Assembly (NCBI GenBank): GCA_902728285.1 | Contig: CACVBU010000619.1 | Location: 625,370-689,369, forward strand | Length of the DNA stretch: 64,000 nucleotides | Source of the DNA: Clytia hemisphaerica | Lineage: Eukaryota > Cnidaria > Hydrozoa > Leptothecata > Clytiidae | Direction of reading: 5' to 3' | Position numbers and translations under genes: made by a program | Shown: piece after piece, positions 1 to 11,259 of the stretch | How the letters are laid out: each line of letters opens with the position of its first letter | How positions within the stretch are numbered: position 1 is the stretch's first letter | Notes under the pieces: model-generated | The model's input: only the letters and a program-made list of their open reading frames with translations | Database searches by the model: none | Told to the model about the DNA's origin: nothing

Positions 1-3000
1 TTTCTCATTGGTGGATCCTGCACCAGTCTTGATGTAGAGGTTCAATGTTCCGATACCACTTCCTAACATGTGATACCAGAAACGCAGACAATATGGTACG
101 CGTCTGTTCAACATCTTGTTCAGTGATTCAGAATTCAATCTGGCTTTCTCTCCAACTTTGCGTGGTTTAGATGCCTCAATATACATGTATTTACCTGAAG
201 ATATTGAATTGATTGATATAGACTTGGACAGCAACATTTTAGGGTTTGTTAACAGACTGGGTAGTCCGGGTAATTGGGGAACGTTAACAATATCAGTCAA
301 TATCTTATCGCAATATGTTTGAATTAGAGGGGTTGTGGATTGAACTATATTAAAAAATTTAAATTTGCAAGTTAGAGAGAAGTTTGAGTTCCCCACTAGG
401 AGTCAGGAAAAAGGATTCAATTTTTTACCATTTCCATTGAGAAGGGTGTGGTCTGTCTTGGGTCCAGTCCAACCCGAAGGTGTAATACCACTTCCAACGA
501 TCCAATCGAAATCGTCGCCCATTGGCATATTTCTCCATGTGCATTTCTCAGCGTTCTCAAAATCACATGTTGCTAAAGGAATAATTGATATTCACATTAG
601 AAAAAACTTAACGGCAAACAGGTTACATACGTGACTGTGAAAACTGGGACATTTTAACAACATTTATTAGTCGAATTTGATGTAGTGAAGTTAATAAGCT
701 AAGAAGAATAGTCCCAAAATTAAATAGACTCAGTAGGTGAAACTTACCAAGTTTATTACAAGGTCCATCCAACATTTTCAAATCATCTATAGCAATATCG
801 CCGGTGTAACTGGAGCCACGAATACCTTCGAATAAGAGCTATAAAAGAAAAGAAGTTCTTAGCTGTAAATTTTAGCGTACTCAGTACAAAAGCCACAGGG
901 GAATAGAATAATGGCAGCCTAGCTCAACTGAAAATTTCTTGGCCATGTTCTGAATTCACTTTACCTGATATGAAGGTTGACTATAGATGGTGAGTTGCCC
1001 GATTTGCCATCGGTTTCCTTGCTCACCCGTTTTCGACCAAGCTGCGTTGCCTTTCTGACCACCTGCTTTCAACACAAAAAGATTCATAGTTCCGATGGAA
1101 GAGCCAGTCATGTGATACCAAAACTGGAAACATTGTCCGTTTGTTTGTCCATTACCAGGGTAACTAGGGGACTGAACCAATGCGTTATCTCCTTTACGAA
1201 GGTTTCCTGATGTCTCAATGTACAAATATTTTCCTTTGTCATCGTTGTATGTGTGATCGGATGAAGGTCCCGTTTTCACGGAAGATGTAGCTCCTTGACC
1301 GATAGACCAATCAAATTTGTCGCCTTGTTTCAAGTTGACCCATCCACAGAGAGCTGGGTTGGTTTCTTCAAATGAACATTCCACTGTAAAAGAAATGTGA
1401 GATCATCCACTTTTGAATTCTTTACCCCGATACCCTTGAGAAAAATTAAATCAACAAAAAAACGTACAAAGATATTCCATTTTCATCGGAAGTATAGCAA
1501 AAACATATTAGCTTCTCTCTCAACGTCTATTTAAACTGAAAAGAGAAAAAAACATACGTGGAGCAGGGCATTGATCAGTAACTGTGATATCATCAATAGC
1601 AATATCTCCTGCAAAACCATTGCCACGAACAGCTTCGATTACGTACACATACGAGCCACGGTAGTTCAAATAAACGTGAGCCGGCTTCCATGTGTCACCG
1701 TGCGATCCATATTTGGACCAGATTGGTGTTCCAAGGATTTGTGTGTTAGGGTTACGGATGTAGACGTTGAGGCGGTTGATGTGGTTTCCGTACATGTGGT
1801 ACCAGAAGTTTAAACATTTCGGATTGGACGTGGCAGGACTGACAAGACGTGCTGTGTCATTCGGTTTACGTGGTGAAGAGGCTTCGATGTATGCATAATG
1901 TCCCATTGCTATTAAGCAGGCAAGAACATATTGAGTAACTTTCTTATTAAATCATGATTGCTTGAACAAGCTTTTGCTCGCTATTGTTGAATGGAAGTGT
2001 GATAACGAGACTAAAAATGCAATATACACCGATTAAGCGTGAAAAAAAGAGTGACTAGATCACCAGAGAAATTCGGATCCCGAGAAATGACCTTTCTAAC
2101 AGCGGATTCTATATTCAAAAGTGATAACGCCACATGAGATAGCAAGGCAAAAAAGTACAGAAGAACTTACTGGGTGAGAAAGTGAAGAGTTTGTTGGGAT
2201 TGGTGCAATCATTGTATAGAACAAAGAGCTGTCCATCATTAGTTCGTCCATATTTAGGTCCCATACACAATCCAGAGGAGTGCTGCAATGCACCATTATT
2301 GAGCATAGTCCATTTATCTGTACACGAATCTTTGATCACAACCTTTTAGAAGAGAAATAGGGTAAATGAAAGGTAACGTGGCAATATCTTAATAATTTTG
2401 TTCCAAGCACGATTAAACATACACTTTGGTCACTGATGTGCTCAAAACGGGCAATTCAAATGCTTAATACAAGGGAAAGATCTATTAGCTTACTTCTGTT
2501 CCTGGTGCAGTAGCTCCACCCCTGGGTCCAGCACACATGCCGTACATTGTCAATTTCAAGTTTCCATTGGTCAGCTGGAATTCCAAACGATCTTGACCAC
2601 ATCCAGTATAAATGACCAACTTGGTACTATCTTTCGGTTTGACCCAGGCTCCTTGATTAACGTGAACACATAATCCACTGGAGTGCTTGAGAGATCCAGG
2701 ACCGGCTGGACCGACCGCACCTTGAGAAAGGAGAATAAAAATGGAGGTTCACAATCACTAGCACTTTTACTTCAGCAGCAATTTTAAACTTAATATGTTT
2801 AAAACCAAGGTAATAATACACAATGTGACATTGTTGTGGTAAATAAATGACCTACCTTTTCCGTAAGTGTGATCAGTAGAAGGTCCAGATCCTTTAGTGT
2901 TGGTGAAACCTTGCGATCGTGTCCAGTTGAACGAATCTGTCTTTGATTGGGTTAGTCCACAGAAATCCGTCTCGAAGTTACAACCCAAGACACCAGGTGC

Positions 3001-6000
3001 TAAACAGACGAATAGAAGAATTAAAGGCATTTTAGTTGTTGCTCTGACAACGCCTCTCCATGGATTGTTCAAAGAGATGAAGAGATCAGAGAATTTCATT
3101 GTTTGGACTGATGATATTAATAGATTTAAACTAGGTCGGCAAAAAGGACATATTAATTATTCATCATTGCTCAATTTTTCACAAATTCGTCAGAGGTGAG
3201 CTTACCAACAGTGGTTGGGCGAGTGACCGGTAGTTTTGTGGTGGGTTGATTGGTTGGTTTAGGGTTGGGATCGGCCGTTGATGGTGTCAAGGTGCATGCT
3301 AATGAGGTGATCTGAATGTCATCAATGGCAATATCACCACGATATCCACCACCAATCTTTCCACGGAACTCAATCTGAAAGAGAATATTAAGATGGTGCT
3401 ATCACAATTATTTGAGTTTCACAGGATGATCTCTTTTTTATGACGTAATGTTTGTGGAAAGTTAAATGGTTAAAATTACAAAGAAAACAACTTGTTTACC
3501 GAATGGTCGGAGTTCATGTCGATGGGAACTCTGGCGTTCTTCCATGGATCGTTTTCTGTATTGTGTTGTTGTCCGCTCAACCTCCACAACACTTTTTCTG
3601 GTTGTGAACCGGAATACACTCTGTACACGACTTCCAATGTGCCGATGTCTGATCCATACATGTGGTACCAAAAGTTCAAGCATCGCTTTTGACCAGCAAC
3701 AGCGTTGAACTGTTGGCTGATCAACACTGCTGTTTCGTTTGCTTTGCGTGGATTCGATGATTCCAAGAAAACGTAAGATCCTATCAAAAAATGAGAAAAT
3801 TTGAATTTGAATATTTCGGGGCCTTAAAACAGATGACAGAGGAAGATAATTTTTCCTCAATTTAAACGACTTTCGCTTAAAAACTTGGAGCTATATGTGT
3901 ATCCAATATGGCACTTTATGTTAAATGATTCAGAATTCTAGAATATGAGTGTGAAGAATAGACATACCATTTTTGGAGCCGGTAGTGTGATCGAATTTAG
4001 GCCCAGTAAAGAAGGATGCAGTGCCAGCTGAGCCAACGATCCAATCAAAATCATCTTTCTTTGAATTGATGTAAGTGCAAAGACCATTCTCAAAGTCACA
4101 ATAACCTGAAACGAAAAATTGTATCCGTCAAAGTCAAGATCTGACAGTCAACATTATCAGAGGGAAACAGGTTTTTTCTTTATCGGATACTTAATGCGAC
4201 ACATGACAAAACAAGACTTCGTATCATTGCAAATTTTAAGGCAACAAACGACTTAAAAGTTCGATAAACGAAATTTTAGAAATAGAGCTCATAACAAGAC
4301 GATCATTAACGTGAAAAAAGGAACGAACCTGGAGAAGGACAGGCACCACTGGTGTATTTGACGTCATCGATTGCAATGTCACTCTGGTAGTTTCGTCCAA
4401 TCACTCCTTCGAATGCAATCTTGTAAACGAAAATGGATTGCAAAGTTGGATTAAGTGAATAGAAAAATATGAAGTGGTACATACAATAAAGCTTAGAAAA
4501 TTTTTCGTACTTTTTAAATTTTCATAAAAACAGTTGTTGGTAAAAAATCCCTTGCGAATAAAAAATTATTTTCAAATTTCAAAGTTTTTGCGGATAGAGG
4601 TACTCTAATTTGTTAGGAAACGAAAAAAAAAGTGTTGGTCTGTTATGTAAAAATTAGGTATTACTTTAAATTCTTTCTATACTTAGATAAAAAAGAGCAT
4701 TCACCTCTTTAACGGATTAAAACAGACACTTGCGTAGACATTTTAACACCTCATCGAGGCTAACAAACTAACGAAGTGTGTGGAGACCTACCTGGAAGTC
4801 AGAGCGCGAAGATATAGTGACTGAAGCAACTCTCCATTGATCACCTTGGTTACCAGATTCCCTCCATAATGGAGTCCTTGACAACCCACGGCTGTCTTTT
4901 TTGAGGACGGAAAGAGTACCCATACCGGTACCGTACATATGATACCAAAATTGAAGACAAGACGCGGTAGTTGGTTTTTCGATGGGACTTAAGATGCGTG
5001 CAGTGTCTCTGAATTTCCGACCAGATGCTTCAGTGTAGAGGTAAAATCCTGATGCTGATTGTAAGGTGTGATCCGTCTTTGGTCCGGTACCTGTGCAGAA
5101 TTGAAATTATTGAAATATTTTCAGTCTATGAGAAAGTTAGATCTTGTTAGTGCTAATAAAGACGGTTGCACGGAGCCACTTAAGTATTGAAAATAAGGCA
5201 TTGAAAACAAACAGGTTTTAGAATGCTGATGTTAGAGAGTACTTTTTAGGTATTGAGCCAGTTAAACAAGGAACGAACAATAACTTACCGAAAGAGTTGG
5301 TGTTCTTTGAGTTTCTGGCCCAGTTAAAGTCAGCTTTATCGTTGGTGTACCCACAAGCATCATTTTCGAAGGTACAAGTAGTGGACGGTTGTACGCATTT
5401 TCCATCACTGACGCTGATGTCATCAATGGCAATGTCACCTTGGTAACTAGTACCAACAGTCGCCTCGAACACAGTCTAAAATAGTAAGAAGGATATACAT
5501 CATTGTGATCTGCAACTGTCGACAAAATTCAGTAGAAACAACACAGCATTTTTTGATGCATTGCTCTGATTACTCTAACAACAGACTTGTGATGTTTGAC
5601 AGCCTTCTTCAACTTGACATAACCTTGTTTCCATTTAATGCCAAAACATTGTGTAGAATACTTCTTTATGGCGACCCCAATTTTAGCGTTGTCCAAAATC
5701 ATGATATATTGAGTAAAACAATAAAATTTATCTGTGATACAAGCCGTTTTGGGGGACCGTTATTTTAGTCTTTTACTCTAACTGCTCTCCTAGCTCTTTT
5801 TGTTTTTGTTTTTTATTTCTGTTAGTATTTATCCTCTGTAGTTAGGTTTTTTTCCATTTTATTTATTAATTCATTGTTAGCTTAGTTAGGGTTCCTTCCT
5901 CCTGGCGGTATGATCTGGTGGTCCTTTTGCGGGAGGTTAGGAACCTTTAGTTTTGTACTATTTGTTCGTGTTACATATACTATAGATAAAAAAAAAAAAT

Positions 6001-9000
6001 TGTGATGATCATTTAGACTTATAGTTGTTTAGTTTGTTAATTTTTCTTTTCTTTAGTTTGGACATTGAAGAAAAAAAGGAGCGAGATATGGAAATTTTGA
6101 AGGAACAGGTTTATAACAAAGAACGGTGAAATGACAAAATAAATAAAAAATCTTACGTTGAAAGGTTGTCCAGCGTGTAAAGTGACCAGTCCTTGAATCC
6201 ATTTGTTCCCTTGAGTACCAGAGCGTGACCAGAAAGGTTTAAGGCCGGTCAATTTGCTTCCAACGGCAACATAGATGTTCAAGGTACCGATATGTGGTCC
6301 GTACATGTGGTACCAGAAAGATAAACATTTCCCTGCGTTTGCATTGGTTGCCGCCATCTTTTGGCTTACCAAACGTGCTGTAGCATTTTTCTTCTGTCCG
6401 GAAACTTCCAAAAAGGCGTATTTACCATATGCTGTTCAAAGGGAAAAACGAAATTGAGAAAGAATCCCCGAAAAAGTCTTTCATGTTGTCAAACTTTAAT
6501 TCAAAGAAACTTCTATATAAAAGTATTCATAAAACAGGTCGAAGGAGCTTACCGTTTTTGAGAGTGTGATCCGTTTTGGGTCCAGTGCCGAAGGATGACG
6601 TTTGACCTTGTCCCAAGGACCAATTCAATTGGTCAGTTGTATCTTGGTACCAATTGCTGCAAATACCAGTCTCAAAGTTGCAATTGAATCCAGCTAGAAA
6701 AAGAATGATTAATGCTCTGTTTACACCAAGACATCGGTAGATTATAGAGCTTGTTCGCATTAAAAGAACAAAAACAACAACAAATGGGAATTCCAGTCAG
6801 TCCAGTCACTTTCAATCATTGTTGAGTAAAAAGCATGATCTTACTTGCTGGTGGGAGGGTGGTGGGTGCCATGGTAGTAGTTGTGGTAGTGGTGGTAGTT
6901 TGTCCTGGCAGGGCGTCACTCGGTACGATGGAACAGGATCCTTTCTTGAAGGTGAAATCATCGATGGCAATGTCACCAGTGTAACTTGTTCCTCGCACTC
7001 CCTCAATGATGATCTAATTTAAAGGTTGACGCTATCAGGTTGACGTTATTGGGTGACCGAAAGTTGACAAACCAAAGCCCACAAAGCCCCAAGACCCCAC
7101 TAGAAGTCACTCTCAGGGCAATTTCAATGAAAAATAATAAAGTGACAATCAATGAAAATAATAAATTACCTTGTAAGACCCCCGAGCACGTCCAACATTG
7201 ACTTGACCGTTGAGCCATTTGTTTCCTTTGTTACCACTCAAAGTCCAGACGAGATTTTCAGTACCGCTGGCATTGACGTAAATGTTGAGTGAGCCGATAG
7301 AGGTTCCCAACATGTGGTAATAGAAGATGAAACATTGTCCATTGGATGAGGTCTGGTTGAACACTTCGCTCACCAAGCGTGTCTTGTCGCCGGTACGTCG
7401 TGGTGATGAACTCTCCAAAAATACATATTTACCTGCGAGTGAAAGAAGGTTGGAGATTAATTTCAAAGAACATGGGATTGAGCCTTGCTCTCTACGCTAA
7501 TTCAGAAGAAAGATAAGTATTCTCTGTGTGATTATAAGCTAGGGACTTCGGGAAACCGTAACATATCATGTAGAAGTTTTACTTACCAGTTTTTGATCCG
7601 AATCGATCAGCACTGGGTCCGGTGTAAGAAGATGATGTGCCGCCAGACCCGATGATCCAATCAAAATTATCTCCTTGCGAGTTTGGTATATTATACCACG
7701 TACACCAGCCATTCTGGAATGAGCACTGACCTATTAAACAAGAAAAGTAGTGACTCTATTAATCACCCACTGAGAAATATTTAGTTGAAACAATACTGAA
7801 GATACCTAGAGTTGTGACATATCGTATAAAACATTGTTTGCATACCTTAACGAACGTGTGGGTTGAGATTTTCTGGAACATATTCTACTGTAAAGACAGG
7901 TTAGCTTACCAGGAATAGGACAAGGTCCATCCAAAACTTGGATATCATCTAAAGCCATATCGCCTGCATATCCCCAACTTGTTATGCCTTCAAAAATTAC
8001 CTAAAGTCAAATAAATGATTATTCATAAGTTAGTCTCGTATGAGATATACTGGTAAGTTACGCCTATGAAAGAATTAGATGTTTCTTCTCCCACGAATAT
8101 TAAGATAATTCACAACACCAACCTGTAACTGAAGGGAAATTGGAAGCTTTCATTTACCTTGGCAGAAGTTGACGTAATGGTTGCTTCTCCTTTAACCCAC
8201 AGATTGCCTTGTTGTCCAGTGACGGAAAAGATGGGTGAGGTGCTAGTTGCATTGGTGTACACTTTCAGTGTTCCTTGGTGAATACCAAACATGTGATACC
8301 AGAAGGTCAAACAACTTCCACCTTTTTTCAACCCAGTGTAATCCTTCATGATTCGTCCACGTTGGTTGACGCCGGTGTTTGACGTTTCCACGTAAACGTA
8401 ATAACCTAAAAAATGTTTTTTGAAAGTCTTTATATAGATTATAAATTGGGGTTTGGATTAAATCAGTTACCGAGAGGAAGCTGGATTAGTAAGGGCTGTT
8501 CAAAAATTCTGATTACTTTTCACCCAAGGCCAAGTAAAGGTTCCATTGATTTTGATTAGTCTCAACACCTTCAAGGTTAAAAAAGAAGAGAGACAAGAAC
8601 AAACCTGAAGTGGTTCCAGTAGTGTGGTCAGCCTTAGGTCCTGTATTAGAGCTTGAAGTTTGCCCTCTATGTCTCCTCCAATCAAAGTTATCAGATTTGT
8701 CTTGAGTGAAGCCACACATATCCTTTTGGAAGGTACACAGCCCTTTGGAGCTTCCACCACCACCAGCGTTGGCGTTACAATCACCATCAGTCATCACAAT
8801 GTCATCAATCGAAATATCGCCTTTGTAATCTACACCACGAATAGCTTCGATCACAATCTATGAATAAAGCAGTGTTTGGTTGGTTTGTCAGCTTTTGAAT
8901 CTAACCACACAAACGTATGGAGAATGTGATATATCGATTGGGTTGATTACAAGCTGTTTGAGCTTTACACTTATCCTGTATTAAAAAGGTAAAGGGGGCG

Positions 9001-11259
9001 GGCGCTGAAAATTGATTTTATAGCCAAGATCCTCGCTGGGTGAAAAAATAACTTGGGTAATTCTGTTGTGTCGGATGTGTTGGAGTAAAGTTGACTTACT
9101 TGGTAACTGGTCATTGATTTGTTAGCATTGATGGTGACGTTGGAGTTCAACCATTGGTTTCCTTTGGTTCCCTTCATCTGCCACAATGCAGCTCCTCTCT
9201 TGCCACTAGAGACTGTGGAGATGACGAGCCGATCGATATGTGGTCCAAACATGTGGTACCAGAAGGAAAGACATTTGGTGCCTGTTTGTTGTTTAGAAAG
9301 GAGGACGGCGTTGTCACCTTTTCGTCGTGGCCTGCTCGCCTCGATGAACATGTAAAACCCTGGAAGTGGAAATGGAGTTATTAATGCACATTTGTGAAAA
9401 AGAGCATTCGAATAAAATAAGTTACAGTAAATTTTTGTATAGAATTCACAAATCAACTTTCGAAAAGCAAATGGATTTGATGCGTCAGCAAGGCTTATAA
9501 CAATGCTGAAAGAGATTTCTGTGATATTCTTGCTGTGATAATTCCATGGTGAAAGTCGAAAACAGATGATGTATTCACTTACCGACAGGGTTACAGTATC
9601 CCCATTTATTGTCTTTGTCATAATTGCTAGTGGTAGCGCACCACGTTCTCAAGCCAGAAGCAATGCATTTGTTGTATCTTTTCTTCAAGTAAGTGAAAGG
9701 GAAGACACACGTTTGCCCGTTCGTCGTCGTTACTAAGCGAAAGGAGATAGAATGGTTGCGTAAGCGTTGCTGTCTAATCAGACTATACTAATTGACAAGG
9801 TTTTAACACAAGGAAAAGCATGGGCTGACCATTGAATTGATGAAACAATGATTTCGACAAGAGACTGTCTTCACGTAGGAGGACATTTAGCCCGGGCTAT
9901 TATAAAGATATTCAAAATAGATAGGTAAGCGAGATAAATAGAACTTTACACAGTCAATAGCGGACGAACTTATTGCAAAGAAGCAAATTTACTCACCATT
10001 TAATTTTTTCACTAACGAGGTATGATCACTACTTGCTCCAGTCCCTCCGGAACCAGTTTTCCCAGACTGCCGCCTCCAATCAAATTTGTCGTTTTTAGCT
10101 TGTGTCCATCCACAAGTATCTTTTTCAAAGTCACAGCTTTGTGCAATAATTGCTCCTGGAATTATTGGAAAATATGTTGGGAAGGCTTTATTTAAAAAGG
10201 CATTTCTACTAAAAAAGTTCCAAAATTATAGGATTAATTATAAAATTAATTAAGAAAATTACTTCATTAAAAAAATGAATTAATTATATAATTAGATTAT
10301 ATTAATTCTTAGGAGGGGGAGTTGCAGAGAAAATTTCTCAACTTGATTTGTCTGGTGTAATAAAAGTATTCAGTTTAAGTAGGAGTAAAATGCTGTCAAG
10401 TGTATTTTCCTGTAGTTGATGAAAAAAAAAACACTTTCGCTTTCAAGATCCTTCTTTTACGTAAGAAAGAGGTTAAAGGAGACGATCTTTGTTTGAACGT
10501 CATTTTCGTGTGAACAGAACTTTCTTTTGAGAAAATTACTAAAGCTCGATTTCAATTTGCAAGTCAATAAGAAATATGGAAAGTGGCTAACAAAAGTCAG
10601 GTCTCATCATCTTTTGAAAAAATATTTAGACATCCCTATCGGAAGGCAAAAAGGGTCCGAGAAAGGAATTTTCAAGACGTCTGAAAATCAACATTCTTCT
10701 GGAATTTTCAAATTTCAAAACTTTGCTTTGAAATAGAATTTGCTTAGAAACTTCGAATCACTAAAAACATAAGTACCCTCTCAGTACCCTTGCAAGAATG
10801 GTGTTTTTAAACAGAAACACACTATCCTTTCAAAGATCTCATTAAAAAAAGACATGTATCGTGCCAGACAAACCCAGACACTTAAGCTATGAGATGAATT
10901 GATATTTCGTCTATGGAGGTGATATTTTAAGATTCGCATCTGGAGGATAAGTATGATGTCATTTCGAGAAGAGAGCCCTTATACAAATGGTCCTTGGAAG
11001 AATGGGTCCTCAAGTCAAATATTAAAGGAAGCCTTGCATCGTTGGGTCATATGATATTTAAACTTTATTTGCTAGAAAATGAATAAGCAAAGGAGTTGTT
11101 GATAGGAAAAACAGCATGTTTTCTTCTATCGCAGCCGTAAAAGTGATAAACATGCAGACTCGAAAGGTAATTGTGAACAAAAAACTTAAGCTTACCTAAA
11201 GTGATGGATAAAATGAGTATCCTGGCGATCATTCTTCGATGAGGTGCCATCTTCTTCAA
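1..11259 (-). CDS. Secreted multi-MAM-domain protein with FN2 and lectin-like insertions (3' end outside window)
   Basis: Twenty-six minus-strand exons join in frame: 11196-11259, 9997-10155, 9583-9732, 9100-9359, 8605-8857, 8158-8405, 7910-8000, 7587-7730, 7170-7432, 6845-7013, 6553-6693, 6157-6431, 5289-5475, 4792-5090, 4329-4419, 3968-4105, 3500-3780, 3206-3374, 2856-2999, 2494-2720, 2171-2342, 1558-1908, 965-1383, 748-838, 429-572, 1-194. This gives about 1,708 residues before the window edge. Exon 1 starts at Met with a hydrophobic signal peptide (ILILSITLG). Nine MAM domains follow, recognised by CxFExxxCGW, FDWxxGxTxS..TGPxxDHT, CLxFWYHMxG..IGxL and [11 protein letters not shown] domains are extracellular adhesion modules. 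MAM1 holds a fibronectin type II domain and MAM7 a three-lobed lectin-like module. MAM3 ends in a poly-Thr, probably O-glycosylated, linker. I see no membrane segment within the window. Very sure of the family; the gene's identity is unknown. Confidence 0.9.
2171..2720 (-). other. Three-lobed beta-trefoil-like lectin module inserted within MAM7
   Basis: Two exons (2494-2720 and 2171-2342, phase 1 in, phase 1 out) encode about 133 residues made of three related segments. The first and third share LKHSSGLCV / LQHSSGLCM followed by a Gly-rich stretch and YxxC; the middle one has [12 protein letters not shown]. Three repeats of about 40-45 residues with one short strand signature each are what a beta-trefoil (ricin-B-like) lectin would show. 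I do not recognise the exact family, so the lectin label is structural inference. The module lies between the two halves of MAM7. Confidence 0.6.
5510..5998 (+). mobile_element. 5'-truncated LINE (non-LTR retrotransposon) 3' end
   Basis: An insertion in the intron between exons 5289-5475 and 6157-6431 of the MAM gene, in the opposite orientation. Its short reading frame (to 5768) has the Cys/His pattern usual at the C-terminus of non-LTR retrotransposon reverse transcriptases ([13 protein letters not shown], then RILLYG and FICDTSRFG). The element ends in an A-rich tail (about 5988-5999). The 8-bp word ATTGTGAT occurs at 5502-5509 and 5999-6006 as target-site duplication. It is a dead fragment with no complete ORF. 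Confidence 0.75.
9583..9732 (-). other. Fibronectin type II domain exon inserted within MAM1
   Basis: A single 150-bp exon, phase 1 at both ends, lies between the first and second exons of MAM1. It encodes an FN2 (kringle-like, collagen-binding-type) domain with the hallmarks CVFPFTY, a second Cys, [15 protein letters not shown]. All four family cysteines are present. FN2 modules bind collagen or gelatin in matrix metalloproteinases and fibronectin; ligand binding here is inference. The flanking exons supply the two halves of one MAM domain, so the FN2 domain is embedded rather than appended. Confidence 0.9.

Noticed and set aside
5505..5768. Independent small protein-coding gene
   Set aside because: It is the C-terminal end of a reverse transcriptase within a truncated LINE.
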